Shown one piece after another: positions 1 to 9,044 of a stretch of DNA of 64,000 nucleotides. Source of the DNA: Fontibacterium oligotrophicum (GTDB lineage Bacteria > Pseudomonadota > Alphaproteobacteria > Pelagibacterales > Pelagibacteraceae); the NCBI GenBank assembly GCA_965235975.1, contig CBDDZZ010000001.1, positions 248,001-312,000 of the forward strand, given 5' to 3'. The notes under the pieces were generated by a model. It was not told the origin of the DNA, did no database searches, and saw only the letters and a list, made by a program, of their open reading frames with translations. Made by a program: the position numbers and the translations under genes. Position 1 is the stretch's first letter, and each line of letters begins with the position of its first letter.

Positions 1-1111
1 ACCCTGAACCAAATAATTCTGTAATATAAACGCCTTTTCTGATGTCTTTTATTAGATCTGTTTTAGTTAAATTTCCATTTTCAAAATAGCAATTTGTAGT
101 ACCACCACATCTTCCATTAGATTTTTTATTTAACATTTTACCAGAATATGTATCTAAAATTATTTGATTTAATTTACCGTTTTTTATTAGTTCTAATTTT
201 TTACAATTTACACCTTCAGAATCAAAATTTCGTGATCCTAATCCTTTTTTTATTAATGGATCGTCAATAACGTTAATACCTTCTTTAAACAAAATTTCTC
301 CAATATCTCCATTAATAAAACTTACTTTTCTAGCTAAATTGTGTCCGGAAATAGACGATATTAAATGAGATAAAAAACTTGATGATACTCTTGGCTCAAA
401 TACTACTGGCCCATTAAAGGAGTCTATTTTTTTTGGACTTAACCTTGCACTTGCTCTTTCTGCTGCAATTTTGCCAATTAATTTTGGCTTCATTAAATCA
501 CAAAAAAATCTTTTTGATGAATATTCATAATCTCTTTCCATGCTTTCATTTTCTTTTGCAACAACATCGCATGAAATGCTAAAGATCGACGACTTTTGTC
601 CATTAGAAAACCCATTAGAATTTTTTAATATAAAATTTGATTTGGCCTCGGTAAATGAAACTCCATTAGAGTTAACTATTTTTTTTTGCACCAATGCCTC
701 TGCTTCACATTGGGATATGTAATCTTTTTTAGTTTCAAAAGAGATTATTGAGTCATCAAATAAATCTAAATCAACTTGATCTTTTTCAATATTATGGTTT
801 TCTGGCAAACCACAATATTTATCTTCTGGAGTATTTTTTGCCATTTCATAGCATCTAATAATAGCTTGTTGGATATTATTTTTTGTTAAATTAGAAGTTG
901 AGATTGAGGATTTTCTTTCTCCAATATAGGCGGTAAGGCCAATGCTAATATCTTCAGATCTTGTAACTTCTTCAATTTTTCCATTTCTTTGCAACATATC
1001 ATCAGAAATTGAATGAGCCACAATAACCTCTGAACTTGTTGACCCAATTTTTTTTAATTCGTCAATACAATACTCACCAAGATTATTTAAAAATAAATCA
1101 TCTTTAACCAT
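1..1111 (-). CDS. pmbA: PmbA/TldE metalloprotease subunit, C-terminus cut by window edge
   Basis: The reverse strand is open from an ATG at 1111 to the window edge. The protein starts MVKDDLFLNNLGEYCIDEL and runs about 370 residues without a stop. It carries the TldE/PmbA pattern, including an N-terminal EVTRSEDISIGL segment, a middle FNGPVVFEPRVSSSFLSHL segment and a GRCGGTTNCYFENG segment near the cut. PmbA (TldE) partners TldD in a heterodimeric peptidase that matures or degrades small peptides such as microcin B17 and CcdA in E. coli. Its partner tldD lies 1.6 kb away on the same strand, which supports the call. The first 8 bases overlap the end of ubiA (ATGGTTAA). The last ~70 residues lie outside the window. 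Confidence 0.9.
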   Translation of the reverse strand, partial: MVKDDLFLNNLGEYCIDELKKIGSTSSEVIVAHSISDDMLQRNGKIEEVTRSEDISIGLTAYIGERKSSISTSNLTKNNIQQAIIRCYEMAKNTPEDKYCGLPENHNIEKDQVDLDLFDDSIISFETKKDYISQCEAEALVQKKIVNSNGVSFTEAKSNFILKNSNGFSNGQKSSIFSISCDVVAKENESMERDYEYSSKRFFCDLMKPKLIGKIAAERASARLSPKKIDSFNGPVVFEPRVSSSFLSHLISSISGHNLARKVSFINGDIGEILFKEGINVIDDPLIKKGLGSRNFDSEGVNCKKLELIKNGKLNQIILDTYSGKMLNKKSNGRCGGTTNCYFENGNLTKTDLIKDIRKGVYITELFGSG

Positions 1112-1970
1112 AATAGATTTCCCAAAAAAAAGTTAAAAATATTAAAAGTCCAAATGAATTATTGCTATTAAAAACTTTTTGAATTTTATCTTTATTATTA
1201 GATTTTATTTTTTGAATTATTATAACTTGAAACGCTAAATGTAATGCAGCTATTGTTATTAAGATGAAATATATAAAAGATCTTTCTGTCAAAAATCCTA
1301 AAGCAACAAAAAGAGTTATTGAGGAAATATAACAAAAAAATAAAAAATTTTTTATGTCATGACTAAATTTGATTGCTGTAGATTTAACTTTTATTTTTAA
1401 ATCATCGACCTTATCTTGTAATGCATAAATCGTATCGTATCCCAAAGTCCAAAAAACTCCCGTCATATAAAGGATTATAGTTTCTAAAGTTATATTTTCA
1501 AAAAATACTGACCAACCAAGTAATACACCCCAATTAAAAGTAAACCCAAGAAATAATTGAGGCCAAAATGTTATTCTTTTCATAAAAGGATAAGTGATAA
1601 TTAGCAAACCCGAAGATAGACCTAATATTTTCGAAAAATTATTGAACTGAAATAATATTATTAACGCAGGTATAATGAGTAACAGAATACTTAGCCAAGC
1701 AGTTTGAATTGATATTTTTTCCGAAGCTATTAAACGTTTTTTTGTTCTTTGAACTTTTAAATCTATTTTTTTATCAACAATATCATTGTAGACGCAACCA
1801 GCACTTCTCATAATGATAGATCCAATAAAAAAAAGAATTAGGTATTTAATAAATAGATAATTGTTAACAACAAACCATTGAGTCATTGTTAAACTCCATG
1901 CACATGGCCAGAATAATAAAAAGATTCCAATTGGTTTATTAAGTCTGAATAGGCTTACAAATTGGTACAT
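1104..1970 (-). CDS. ubiA: 4-hydroxybenzoate polyprenyltransferase
   Basis: This is a 288-residue polytopic membrane protein of the UbiA prenyltransferase family. The first Asp-rich motif NDIVDKKID is at residues 62-70, followed by the basic QRTKKR. The second, DTIYALQDKVDD, is at about 179-190. These motifs coordinate Mg-diphosphate of the polyprenyl donor. The N-terminal RLNKPIGIFLLFWPC segment is typical of the 4-hydroxybenzoate-specific branch, so the product should be the first prenylated ring intermediate of ubiquinone, needed by the bc1 complex and oxidase encoded in this window. Length is normal. It lies upstream of pmbA with an 8-base overlap and is divergent from rsmE across 37 bases. 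Confidence 0.92.
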   Translation of the reverse strand: MYQFVSLFRLNKPIGIFLLFWPCAWSLTMTQWFVVNNYLFIKYLILFFIGSIIMRSAGCVYNDIVDKKIDLKVQRTKKRLIASEKISIQTAWLSILLLIIPALIILFQFNNFSKILGLSSGLLIITYPFMKRITFWPQLFLGFTFNWGVLLGWSVFFENITLETIILYMTGVFWTLGYDTIYALQDKVDDLKIKVKSTAIKFSHDIKNFLFFCYISSITLFVALGFLTERSFIYFILITIAALHLAFQVIIIQKIKSNNKDKIQKVFNSNNSFGLLIFLTFFWEIYYG

Positions 1971-2007
1971 TTTGTAAAAATTAGATAATTTAGTTACAAT
2001 AACAGTT

Positions 2008-2727
2008 ATGTCTTTAAAAGTAAGAATTTATTTAGATAAAACATTAGATCTAGACTCGGATTTAATTTTAGAAAATGAAGATGCCCATTATTTGATAAAT
2101 GTGATGCGTCTTAGAGAGGGGGATAATCTTTTTTTGTTTAATTTTAAAGATGGAGAATTTAAAGCAAAAATTATTAGTTTCGATAAAAAAAATGTAAAAG
2201 TAAAATTAATCTCAAAAATTGAAAATATAAATAAACCAGGCAAGATATCTTTAATATTTTCTTTGATTAAAAGTTCAAAACTAGATTATTTAATTCAAAA
2301 ATGCACTGAAATAGGTGTTAAAAGTTTCATGCCAATAATCTCAGAAAAATCTGTTGTAAAAAACTTAAATATTAAACGGGCAAAAAAAATCATAAAGGAA
2401 TCTTGCGAACAGTCTAATCAGTTATATTTGCCAGATATTTATGAGGTTCAAAAATTAGAAAAAAAACTTAAATCTCTTAACAAAAACTCTATAATTTTTT
2501 TTGCAGATATTAATTCTTCAAATAAAAAAATAAGCGAAGTAGTTAAGAATAACAAAAATTATGAGTTTTATTTATTAATAGGTCCGGAAGGCGATTTTTC
2601 TCTAAAAGAAAGAGACCTATTAAATAGTATGAGTAATTGTATCCCTTTTTCATTGGGACAAAATATTTTAAGATCTGAGACTGCTGCCGTTGTCGGCCTT
2701 GCCCTGTTAAACTCTGAGATTAATTAA
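2008..2727 (+). CDS. rsmE: 16S rRNA m3U1498 methyltransferase
   Basis: The 239-residue protein matches the RsmE SPOUT family. An N-terminal PUA-like region contains HYLINVMRLREGD. The SPOUT domain has KCTEIGVKSFMPI and a C-terminal knot with LLIGPEGDFSLKERDLL and LGQNILRSETAAV. The GPEG and LR-ETA motifs bind S-adenosylmethionine. RsmE methylates N3 of U1498 in 16S rRNA. The gene starts 37 bases from divergent ubiA, and its stop overlaps the stop of convergent tldD by 4 bases. Confidence 0.93.
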   Translation: MSLKVRIYLDKTLDLDSDLILENEDAHYLINVMRLREGDNLFLFNFKDGEFKAKIISFDKKNVKVKLISKIENINKPGKISLIFSLIKSSKLDYLIQKCTEIGVKSFMPIISEKSVVKNLNIKRAKKIIKESCEQSNQLYLPDIYEVQKLEKKLKSLNKNSIIFFADINSSNKKISEVVKNNKNYEFYLLIGPEGDFSLKERDLLNSMSNCIPFSLGQNILRSETAAVVGLALLNSEIN

Positions 2728-4151
2728 TTTTGAGTCCCACCAACAGTTATGCCATCAATTAAAATTGTTGGTTGACCAACACCTACCGGTACCCACTGTC
2801 CATTTTTTCCGCAAGTTCCAACGCCAGCATCTAACTCCATGTCATTACCAACCATTTTAACTTTTGTTAGAACATCGGGACCATTGCCAATGAGTGTTGC
2901 ACCTTTTAATGGTCTTTGAATTTTTCCATTTTTAATTTCATAAGCTTCAGTACAAGAGAAAACAAATTTACCATTTGTGATATCCACTTGCCCACCGCCA
3001 AAAGCAACAGCATAAATTCCATTTTCTACTGATTTAATTATTTCATCGGGATGATATTTTCCTGAAAGCATATAAGTATTAGTCATACGAGGCATTGGCA
3101 TATACTCAAAACTTTCTCTTCTGCCGTTTCCTGTTGGCTGTACATTCATTAATCTTGCGTTCAATCTATCTTGAATGTAATTTTTTAATATTCCTTTTTC
3201 TATCAAAACAGTTTTATTTGTTGGTGTTCCTTCATCATCGATGGTGATTGATCCTCTTCTATTTTCAATCGTTCCATCATCTACTACGGTTACTTGTTCA
3301 TCAGCTATTTTTTGTCCCATTAAATTTGAGAATGCTGAAGTTTTCTTTCTATTAAAATCACCCTCAAGGCCATGTCCAATTGCTTCATGAAGAAGTATTC
3401 CAGGCCAGCCAGGTCCTAAAACTACTTTCATTTCGCCAGCAGGAGCAGCAATACTCTCAAGGTTTATTAGCGCTTGTTTTAGTGCAATATCACAAACTTT
3501 TTTCCAATTTAATTCAGTTACATATTCATCTAATATTTTTCTACCACCCGTTCCATAACTTCCAGTTTCTTTTCTTCCGTTTTTTTCAACTACGACTGAA
3601 ACATTAAATCTAACTAAGGGTCTTTTATCAGAGTAACTTTGATTATCAGGTCTTATTATTTCTATTTGCTGATATTCAGAAAATATTGAACTTGAAACTT
3701 GTTTAACATATGGACTTTTGTTTCTTAAGTATTTATCGATTTTATTTAATAGGTCTATTTTCTCTGAAAAATTTTTTGCTTCAATAGGATTAACATCTGT
3801 ATACAAATATTTATTATTTTTTTTGGGCCCTAAATTTAATTTTCCAGAGTAATTTTTATTAGCTTCTATTATTATTTTTGCAGATTGTTTTAGAGACTCT
3901 TCCGTCAATTCATTTGAGTGGGAATAAGTTGTGATATCATTATTAACTGACCTTAGGCCATAACCTTTACTAGAATCATAACTAGTATTTTTGATTTTTC
4001 CATCATCTAATAATAGTGACTCTGAAACAGTAGATTCTAGAAATAATTCTCCATCATCACACTTAAAAAGAGTATTATTAACTATTGTTTCTGCTGACTT
4101 TCTTGAAATTGAATTTTCCTTTGAAAAAAATTCATTAAAATTTGAATGCAT
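2724..4151 (-). CDS. tldD: TldD metalloprotease subunit
   Basis: This 475-residue protein has the TldD zinc signature HEAIGH at about residues 255-260 within GILLHEAIGHGLEGD. It also carries the conserved segments MPRMTNTYMLSG and CGKNGQWVPVGVGQP. TldD supplies the metal-binding catalytic site of the TldD/TldE peptidase; PmbA/TldE at the window start is the non-catalytic partner. Length is normal for the family. The two subunits are separated by ubiA and rsmE. The gene diverges from coxB across 88 bases that probably hold both promoters. Confidence 0.94.
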   Translation of the reverse strand: MHSNFNEFFSKENSISRKSAETIVNNTLFKCDDGELFLESTVSESLLLDDGKIKNTSYDSSKGYGLRSVNNDITTYSHSNELTEESLKQSAKIIIEANKNYSGKLNLGPKKNNKYLYTDVNPIEAKNFSEKIDLLNKIDKYLRNKSPYVKQVSSSIFSEYQQIEIIRPDNQSYSDKRPLVRFNVSVVVEKNGRKETGSYGTGGRKILDEYVTELNWKKVCDIALKQALINLESIAAPAGEMKVVLGPGWPGILLHEAIGHGLEGDFNRKKTSAFSNLMGQKIADEQVTVVDDGTIENRRGSITIDDEGTPTNKTVLIEKGILKNYIQDRLNARLMNVQPTGNGRRESFEYMPMPRMTNTYMLSGKYHPDEIIKSVENGIYAVAFGGGQVDITNGKFVFSCTEAYEIKNGKIQRPLKGATLIGNGPDVLTKVKMVGNDMELDAGVGTCGKNGQWVPVGVGQPTILIDGITVGGTQN

Positions 4152-4239
4152 TTTTAGATAAATTGTCGCAAATTTTTTGTATATATTTGTGCTATTAATA
4201 TAGCTAAATAACTACATTTACATAGCATATCTTTTATTG

Positions 4240-5070
4240 ATGATAAAAAAATTAATTTACAAGATTTTTCTTTTTTTAGCGTTTTTTAACTCGACAAACT
4301 CTTCTTTTGCAAGCGTTAATTGGCAATTGGGTTTTAATGATTCAGTGACTTCTGTTATGAGCGATATTGTACATCTTCATGATCGTATTTTGCTTCCTAT
4401 CATAGTTGCAATATCAGTTTTTGTACTTTTTTTATTACTCTATTCTATTTTTAAATTTAGAGCTTCAAAAAATCCAATACCTTCTAAAACATCTCATAAT
4501 ACTTTTATAGAAATTATGTGGACAGTTATTCCTTGCCTAATTTTAATAGTGATAGCAGTTCCATCATTTAGACTATTGTATAAACAAGATATTATACCTA
4601 AGGCTGATGTAACCATAAAAGCTACGGGCTACCAATGGTATTGGGGATATGAATATCCAGATCAAAATATTGCATTTGATGCAAACATGATTGAGACAAA
4701 AAATTTAAAACCCAATCAGCCGAGACTTCTTGAAACTGACAACCATGTAGTTGTTCCAGTTAATAAAGTTATTAAAGTTTTAATAACCGCAAATGACGTG
4801 TTGCACGCGTGGGCAGTTCCATCCTTTGGGGTTAAAAGAGATGCTGTTCCTGGAAGAATTAATGAAACTTGGTTTAAAGCTGAAAAAGAAGGGGTATATT
4901 ATGGTCAATGTTCAGAGTTGTGCGGATCAAGACATGCATTTATGCCAATCACAGTAAGAGTGGTTTCTGATAAGCAATATAATGAATGGTTAAAAGAATC
5001 TAAAATTAAGTTTGCAAAATATCCTGAAAATAATCTTGTTGTAGAAAGTTTAATAAAAGAAAAAAAATAA
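4240..5070 (+). CDS. coxB: Cytochrome c oxidase subunit II
   Basis: The protein starts with a signal-like hydrophobic segment. Two transmembrane helices follow (about residues 50-75 and 92-112), then the periplasmic cupredoxin domain. The CuA site is visible: H190, then C225, C229, H233 and M236 in GQCSELCGSRHAFMPI. The aromatic electron-entry motif YQWYWGYEYP is at about 132-141. Subunit II accepts electrons from cytochrome c and passes them to heme a in subunit I. A TTG at 4237 directly precedes this ATG; I prefer the ATG, and the two differ by one codon. It is the first gene of the oxidase operon, with coxA starting immediately after the stop. Confidence 0.96.
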   Translation: MIKKLIYKIFLFLAFFNSTNSSFASVNWQLGFNDSVTSVMSDIVHLHDRILLPIIVAISVFVLFLLLYSIFKFRASKNPIPSKTSHNTFIEIMWTVIPCLILIVIAVPSFRLLYKQDIIPKADVTIKATGYQWYWGYEYPDQNIAFDANMIETKNLKPNQPRLLETDNHVVVPVNKVIKVLITANDVLHAWAVPSFGVKRDAVPGRINETWFKAEKEGVYYGQCSELCGSRHAFMPITVRVVSDKQYNEWLKESKIKFAKYPENNLVVESLIKEKK

Positions 5071-6669
5071 ATGGCTAATACAAGTTCTGAACATTCACAT
5101 TATCCCGGTTTTTGGACTAGATGGTTTTTTTCAACAAACCATAAAGACATAGGAACTTTATATTTAATTTTTGCAATTATAGCTGGAATAATTGGTACAG
5201 CTTTTTCAGTTATAATGAGAATGGAACTTATGTATCCAGGCGATGGTATTTTAAAGGGTGACTATCACCTTTACAATGTTTTAGTGACAGGTCACGGTTT
5301 AATCATGATCTTCTTTATGGTGATGCCTGCAATGATTGGAGGATTTGGAAATTGGTTTGTTCCTCTAATGATAGGTGCCCCAGACATGGCCTTTCCTAGA
5401 ATGAACAATGTTTCTTTTTGGTTATTACCTGCTGCGTTCATTTTATTAATTGCATCTATTTTTGTTGAAGGTCCACCAGGTGGATCAGGTGTTGGAGGGG
5501 GTTGGACGATTTATCCTCCATTATCATCAAAAGCTGGACAACCTGGTCCTGCAATGGATCTTGCTATATTAAGTTTGCACCTTGCGGGAGCATCTTCAAT
5601 TCTTGGCGCTATAAATTTTATAACGACAATTTTAAATATGAGAGCACCAGGGATGACAATGCATAAAATGCCTTTATTTGCCTGGTCTATTCTAGTAACA
5701 GCCTTTTTATTATTGTTATCTTTGCCAGTGCTTGCGGGCGCAATTACAATGTTATTGACAGATAGAAACTTTGGGACTGCCTTCTTTGAACCTAAGGGTG
5801 GAGGAGATCCAGTTTTATTTCAGCATTTATTTTGGTTTTTTGGGCATCCAGAAGTTTATATTATGATCTTACCAGGGTTTGGAATGGTAAGTCATATTAT
5901 TTCAACTTTTTCGAAAAAGCCAATTTTTGGTTATTTAGGAATGGCTTATGCAATGGTATCTATTGGTGTTGTAGGTTTTGTCGTTTGGGCTCATCACATG
6001 TACACAGTTGGAATGGGTGTCGATACAAAGGCATACTTTGTTTTTGCAACAATGATCATTGCCGTCCCTACAGGCATCAAAGTATTCTCCTGGATAGCTA
6101 CCATGTGGGGAGGATCTATTACCATGAAAACCCCAATGCTTTGGGCGGTAGGATTTATATTTTTATTTACTGTTGGTGGAGTCACAGGTGTTGTTTTAGC
6201 AAATGCTGGAGTAGATACCGCATTTCATGATACTTATTATGTTGTAGCTCATTTTCATTATGTGCTTTCTCTTGGGGCAGTATTTTCAATATTTGCTGGA
6301 TTTTATTATTGGTTTGGAAAAATGTCTGGATATGAATATTCAGAAGTTTTAGGAAAAATTCATTTTTGGTTAACATTTATAGGGGTCAATTTAATTTTCT
6401 TTCCTCAGCATTTTTTAGGATTAGCAGGAATGCCAAGAAGATATGCAGATTATCCTGATGCTTATGCTGGCTGGAATTATGTTTCTTCGGTAGGTTCGTA
6501 TATATCAGCTTTTGGAGTTTTAGTATTTTTAGCTTTAGTAGTCCATGCATTTATAAAAGGAAAAAGAGTTTCGGATAATCAATGGGGTGAGGGAGCAACT
6601 ACATTGGAGTGGACACTAAGTTCACCTCCACCATTCCATCAATTTAACGAGCTTCCAAAAATTAAGTAA
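5071..6669 (+). CDS. coxA: Cytochrome c oxidase subunit I (heme a / a3-CuB)
   Basis: This 532-residue subunit I has about twelve transmembrane helices. Heme and copper ligand regions are easy to read: GHGLIMIFFMVMPA (heme a His), WFFGHPEVYIMILPGFG (CuB His with the crosslinked Tyr), WAHHMYTVG (the CuB His pair) and VAHFHYVLSLGAV (heme a3 and heme a His). The K-channel segment FSWIATMWGG is present. It catalyses reduction of oxygen to water with proton pumping. The start codon directly follows the coxB stop, so the two are probably translationally coupled. The sequence is strongly conserved, with no indels. Confidence 0.97.
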   Translation: MANTSSEHSHYPGFWTRWFFSTNHKDIGTLYLIFAIIAGIIGTAFSVIMRMELMYPGDGILKGDYHLYNVLVTGHGLIMIFFMVMPAMIGGFGNWFVPLMIGAPDMAFPRMNNVSFWLLPAAFILLIASIFVEGPPGGSGVGGGWTIYPPLSSKAGQPGPAMDLAILSLHLAGASSILGAINFITTILNMRAPGMTMHKMPLFAWSILVTAFLLLLSLPVLAGAITMLLTDRNFGTAFFEPKGGGDPVLFQHLFWFFGHPEVYIMILPGFGMVSHIISTFSKKPIFGYLGMAYAMVSIGVVGFVVWAHHMYTVGMGVDTKAYFVFATMIIAVPTGIKVFSWIATMWGGSITMKTPMLWAVGFIFLFTVGGVTGVVLANAGVDTAFHDTYYVVAHFHYVLSLGAVFSIFAGFYYWFGKMSGYEYSEVLGKIHFWLTFIGVNLIFFPQHFLGLAGMPRRYADYPDAYAGWNYVSSVGSYISAFGVLVFLALVVHAFIKGKRVSDNQWGEGATTLEWTLSSPPPFHQFNELPKIK

Positions 6670-6677
6670 TAAAACAA

Positions 6678-7595
6678 ATGTATAAAACAGATTTTATCAA
6701 TTATCAAAAAAGTAGAAACATTTTAATCGTTAAAAATTTTTATAATTTAATGAAGCCAAGAGTTATGTCTCTAGTAATATTTACTGCTCTTGTTGGATTA
6801 GTGATTTCAAAAAACCAGATAGATCTTGCAAGTTCTGTCTTGGCATTATTTTTTGTTGCAGCTGGAGCCGGTGCAGCTGGAGCATTAAACATGTGGTATG
6901 ACTCAGAAATTGATGCAATAATGTCTCGGACATGTTTAAGGCCAATCCCTCTTGGTAAAATTTCAAATAACCAAGCATTATATTTTGGAATTTTTTTAAC
7001 TTTTATATCTATTATCGGCCTATATTTTGTATCAAATATTTTATCTGCTTCAATTTTAGCCCTAACCATTGGTTTTTATATTTTTGTTTATACAATTTGG
7101 TTAAAGAGAAGAAGTGTTCAAAATATTGTAATAGGAGGTGCAGCAGGAGCATTTCCACCAGTTATCGGTTGGACTATTTCAAATAATAGTTTGTCAATTG
7201 AACCTATAGTTTTATTTTTAATTATATTTTTTTGGACGCCATCTCATTTTTGGTCTTTGTCTCTCTATAAATCAGATGATTATAAAAAAGCAGATATCCC
7301 AATGCTTCCGGTGGTGTCTGGAGTTGAATTTACAAAGAAAAATATTTTTATTTATGCATTAATATTATTTCCGATTACGATACTTCCCTTTTATTTTAAT
7401 TTTGCTGGTTTAATTTATTTAATTCCGGCTTTAATTCTAGGAATAATTTATATTTTTTTAACTTATAAATTATTAAAAGCTAATACTAAAATAATTGAAG
7501 AAAAATATTCAAAAAAAATATTTGCTTTTTCCATTTTATACTTATTTCTAATTTTTAGTTTATTATTAATTGAAAGTTTTTTTAAAATTTTTTAA
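6678..7595 (+). CDS. ctaB: Protoheme IX farnesyltransferase (heme O synthase)
   Basis: The 305-residue membrane prenyltransferase has the heme O synthase signature NMWYDSEIDAIMSRT followed by RPIPLGKIS, plus KRRSVQNIVIGGAAGAFPP. It adds a farnesyl group to heme B, giving heme O, the precursor of heme A for the oxidase encoded just upstream. It lies 8 bases after coxA. The predicted protein has about 25 residues before the usual start region (LMKPRVMSLVIFTALVGL), so an internal start is possible. Confidence 0.95.
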   Translation: MYKTDFINYQKSRNILIVKNFYNLMKPRVMSLVIFTALVGLVISKNQIDLASSVLALFFVAAGAGAAGALNMWYDSEIDAIMSRTCLRPIPLGKISNNQALYFGIFLTFISIIGLYFVSNILSASILALTIGFYIFVYTIWLKRRSVQNIVIGGAAGAFPPVIGWTISNNSLSIEPIVLFLIIFFWTPSHFWSLSLYKSDDYKKADIPMLPVVSGVEFTKKNIFIYALILFPITILPFYFNFAGLIYLIPALILGIIYIFLTYKLLKANTKIIEEKYSKKIFAFSILYLFLIFSLLLIESFFKIF

Positions 7596-7696
7596 TGAAA
7601 AAAAACAATATTACAGCTGTTATATTAATATTATTAGTAATCTTCTTTTTTATTTTTTCAGTTTATAACATGGGAATTTATACTAGGCCTTTATGA
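7595..7696 (+). CDS. 33-residue single-helix membrane protein in the oxidase assembly operon
   Basis: A 34-codon frame starts on the last base of the ctaB stop (TAATG) and ends ATGA on the start of ctaG, so it is wedged between the two with 1- and 4-base overlaps. The product is a basic start (MKKNN), one hydrophobic helix of about 20 residues and a short tail ending GIYTRPL. Many alphaproteobacteria have a tiny membrane protein at this operon position, thought to help oxidase assembly. I infer that this is its counterpart, from position and shape only. It is too short for homology to be sure. Confidence 0.6.
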   Translation: MKKNNITAVILILLVIFFFIFSVYNMGIYTRPL

Positions 7697-8241
7697 GCGT
7701 AAAAGTTAAAAATAATATAAATCCAATTTATTTAGTTCTTATATTTTTAATTATGCTTGGACTTTCTTATGCTTCTGTTCCGCTTTATGAACTATTTTGT
7801 AAAGTTACCGGGTTTGGAGGTACGCCAAAGACCTCTAAGCAAGCTCCAAATGTTATTATTGATCATAACATTGTAACTCGTTTTGACACTAATGTATCTA
7901 AAGGATTATTTTGGGAGTTTAAAGCAGAAAAAAATAAAGAAAATATAAAACCAGGACAAGTTTCTACGATTAAATTTAATGTCAAAAACTTAGGGAACGA
8001 AACCTCAACTGCAATTTCTACTTTTAATGTCGTGCCTGCTAGCGCTGGTAAGTACTTTAATAAAATTAGCTGTTTTTGTTTTGAGCAACAAACTTTAAAG
8101 CCAAAAGAGTCTATGGATTTTGTCATGGCATACTTTATTGATCCCAAGATAGTTGAAGATTTATCTTCAAAAGAAATTAAAGATATCACCTTGTCCTATA
8201 CTTTTTTTGACGTGGCTAATTATAAAAAGGTAAATAACTAA
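7693..8241 (+). CDS. ctaG: Cytochrome c oxidase assembly protein CtaG/Cox11
   Basis: The 182-residue protein has one N-terminal transmembrane helix (about residues 12-28) and a periplasmic beta domain. It contains Cox11 hallmarks: ASVPLYELFCKVTGFGGT after the helix, and the copper-binding CFCF at 127-130 in SCFCFEQQTLKP. Cox11 delivers copper to the CuB site of subunit I. It overlaps the preceding small gene by 4 bases and coxC by 1 base, consistent with one mRNA. Confidence 0.95.
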   Translation: MSVKVKNNINPIYLVLIFLIMLGLSYASVPLYELFCKVTGFGGTPKTSKQAPNVIIDHNIVTRFDTNVSKGLFWEFKAEKNKENIKPGQVSTIKFNVKNLGNETSTAISTFNVVPASAGKYFNKISCFCFEQQTLKPKESMDFVMAYFIDPKIVEDLSSKEIKDITLSYTFFDVANYKKVNN

Positions 8242-9035
8242 TGTCAGACAATCATAAAAAAGGGCATGATTATCATTTAGTAGACCCAAGTATTTGGCCT
8301 ATCGCGATATCTTTTTCAGCTTTAATTTTGGCAATTGGTTCCGTTTATTTTATGCACTCGAAATCTTTATGGTTGCTGCTTATTGGATTGGCTCTGACAC
8401 TTTATTGTATGTTCATGTGGTTTAGAGATGTTGTTATCGAGGGAGAGCACAAGGGTGATCATACCCCGATAGTTCAAATCGGCCTAAGGTATGGCATGAC
8501 ACTTTTTATAATTTCAGAAGTGATGTTTTTTGTTGCTTGGTTTTGGGCATATTTTGACTCCAGTCTATTTCCTGATGCAGTAATAGGTAGCGTTTGGCCA
8601 CCAAAAGATATTAAAACTTTGGACCCCTGGCAAATACCCTTAGTGAATACATTAATATTACTTTTATCAGGAACCACAGTAACCTGGGCCCATCATTCTA
8701 TGTTAGAAAATGATAGAAAAGGATTAACAAATGGATTGTTGTTGACTGTAATTTTGGGACTTATTTTCACTGGTTTTCAGGCTTATGAATATTTTGTTGC
8801 TGACTTTAAATTAAGTTCTGGAATTTACGGTGCAACTTTTTACATGGCAACAGGATTTCATGGTTTCCATGTGCTTGTAGGCACAATATTCTTGGCAGTT
8901 TGCTATTTTAGAGCAAGAGCTGGACATTATAAACCTGATCATCATTTTGGATTTGAGGCAGCGGCATGGTATTGGCATTTTGTGGATGTGGTATGGCTAT
9001 TTCTATTCGCTTCAATATATATTTGGGGCAGCTAA
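8241..9035 (+). CDS. coxC: Cytochrome c oxidase subunit III
   Basis: The 264-residue protein has seven predicted helices and the subunit III pattern: HDYHLVDPSIWP near the start, MFMWFRDVVIEGEHKGDHT, FWAYFDSSLFP, TVTWAHHSM and a C-terminal GFEAAAWYWHFVDVVWLFLF. Subunit III stabilises the catalytic core and the proton uptake path. It begins on the last base of ctaG and is followed 9 bases later by the surf1 homologue. Confidence 0.96.
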   Translation: MSDNHKKGHDYHLVDPSIWPIAISFSALILAIGSVYFMHSKSLWLLLIGLALTLYCMFMWFRDVVIEGEHKGDHTPIVQIGLRYGMTLFIISEVMFFVAWFWAYFDSSLFPDAVIGSVWPPKDIKTLDPWQIPLVNTLILLLSGTTVTWAHHSMLENDRKGLTNGLLLTVILGLIFTGFQAYEYFVADFKLSSGIYGATFYMATGFHGFHVLVGTIFLAVCYFRARAGHYKPDHHFGFEAAAWYWHFVDVVWLFLFASIYIWGS

Positions 9036-9044
9036 AAGTTACTT

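Noticed and set aside
5832..6230. Open frame inside coxA in another forward frame
   Set aside because: It lies wholly within the strongly conserved coxA frame and its product (Cys- and Trp-rich) has no family resemblance.
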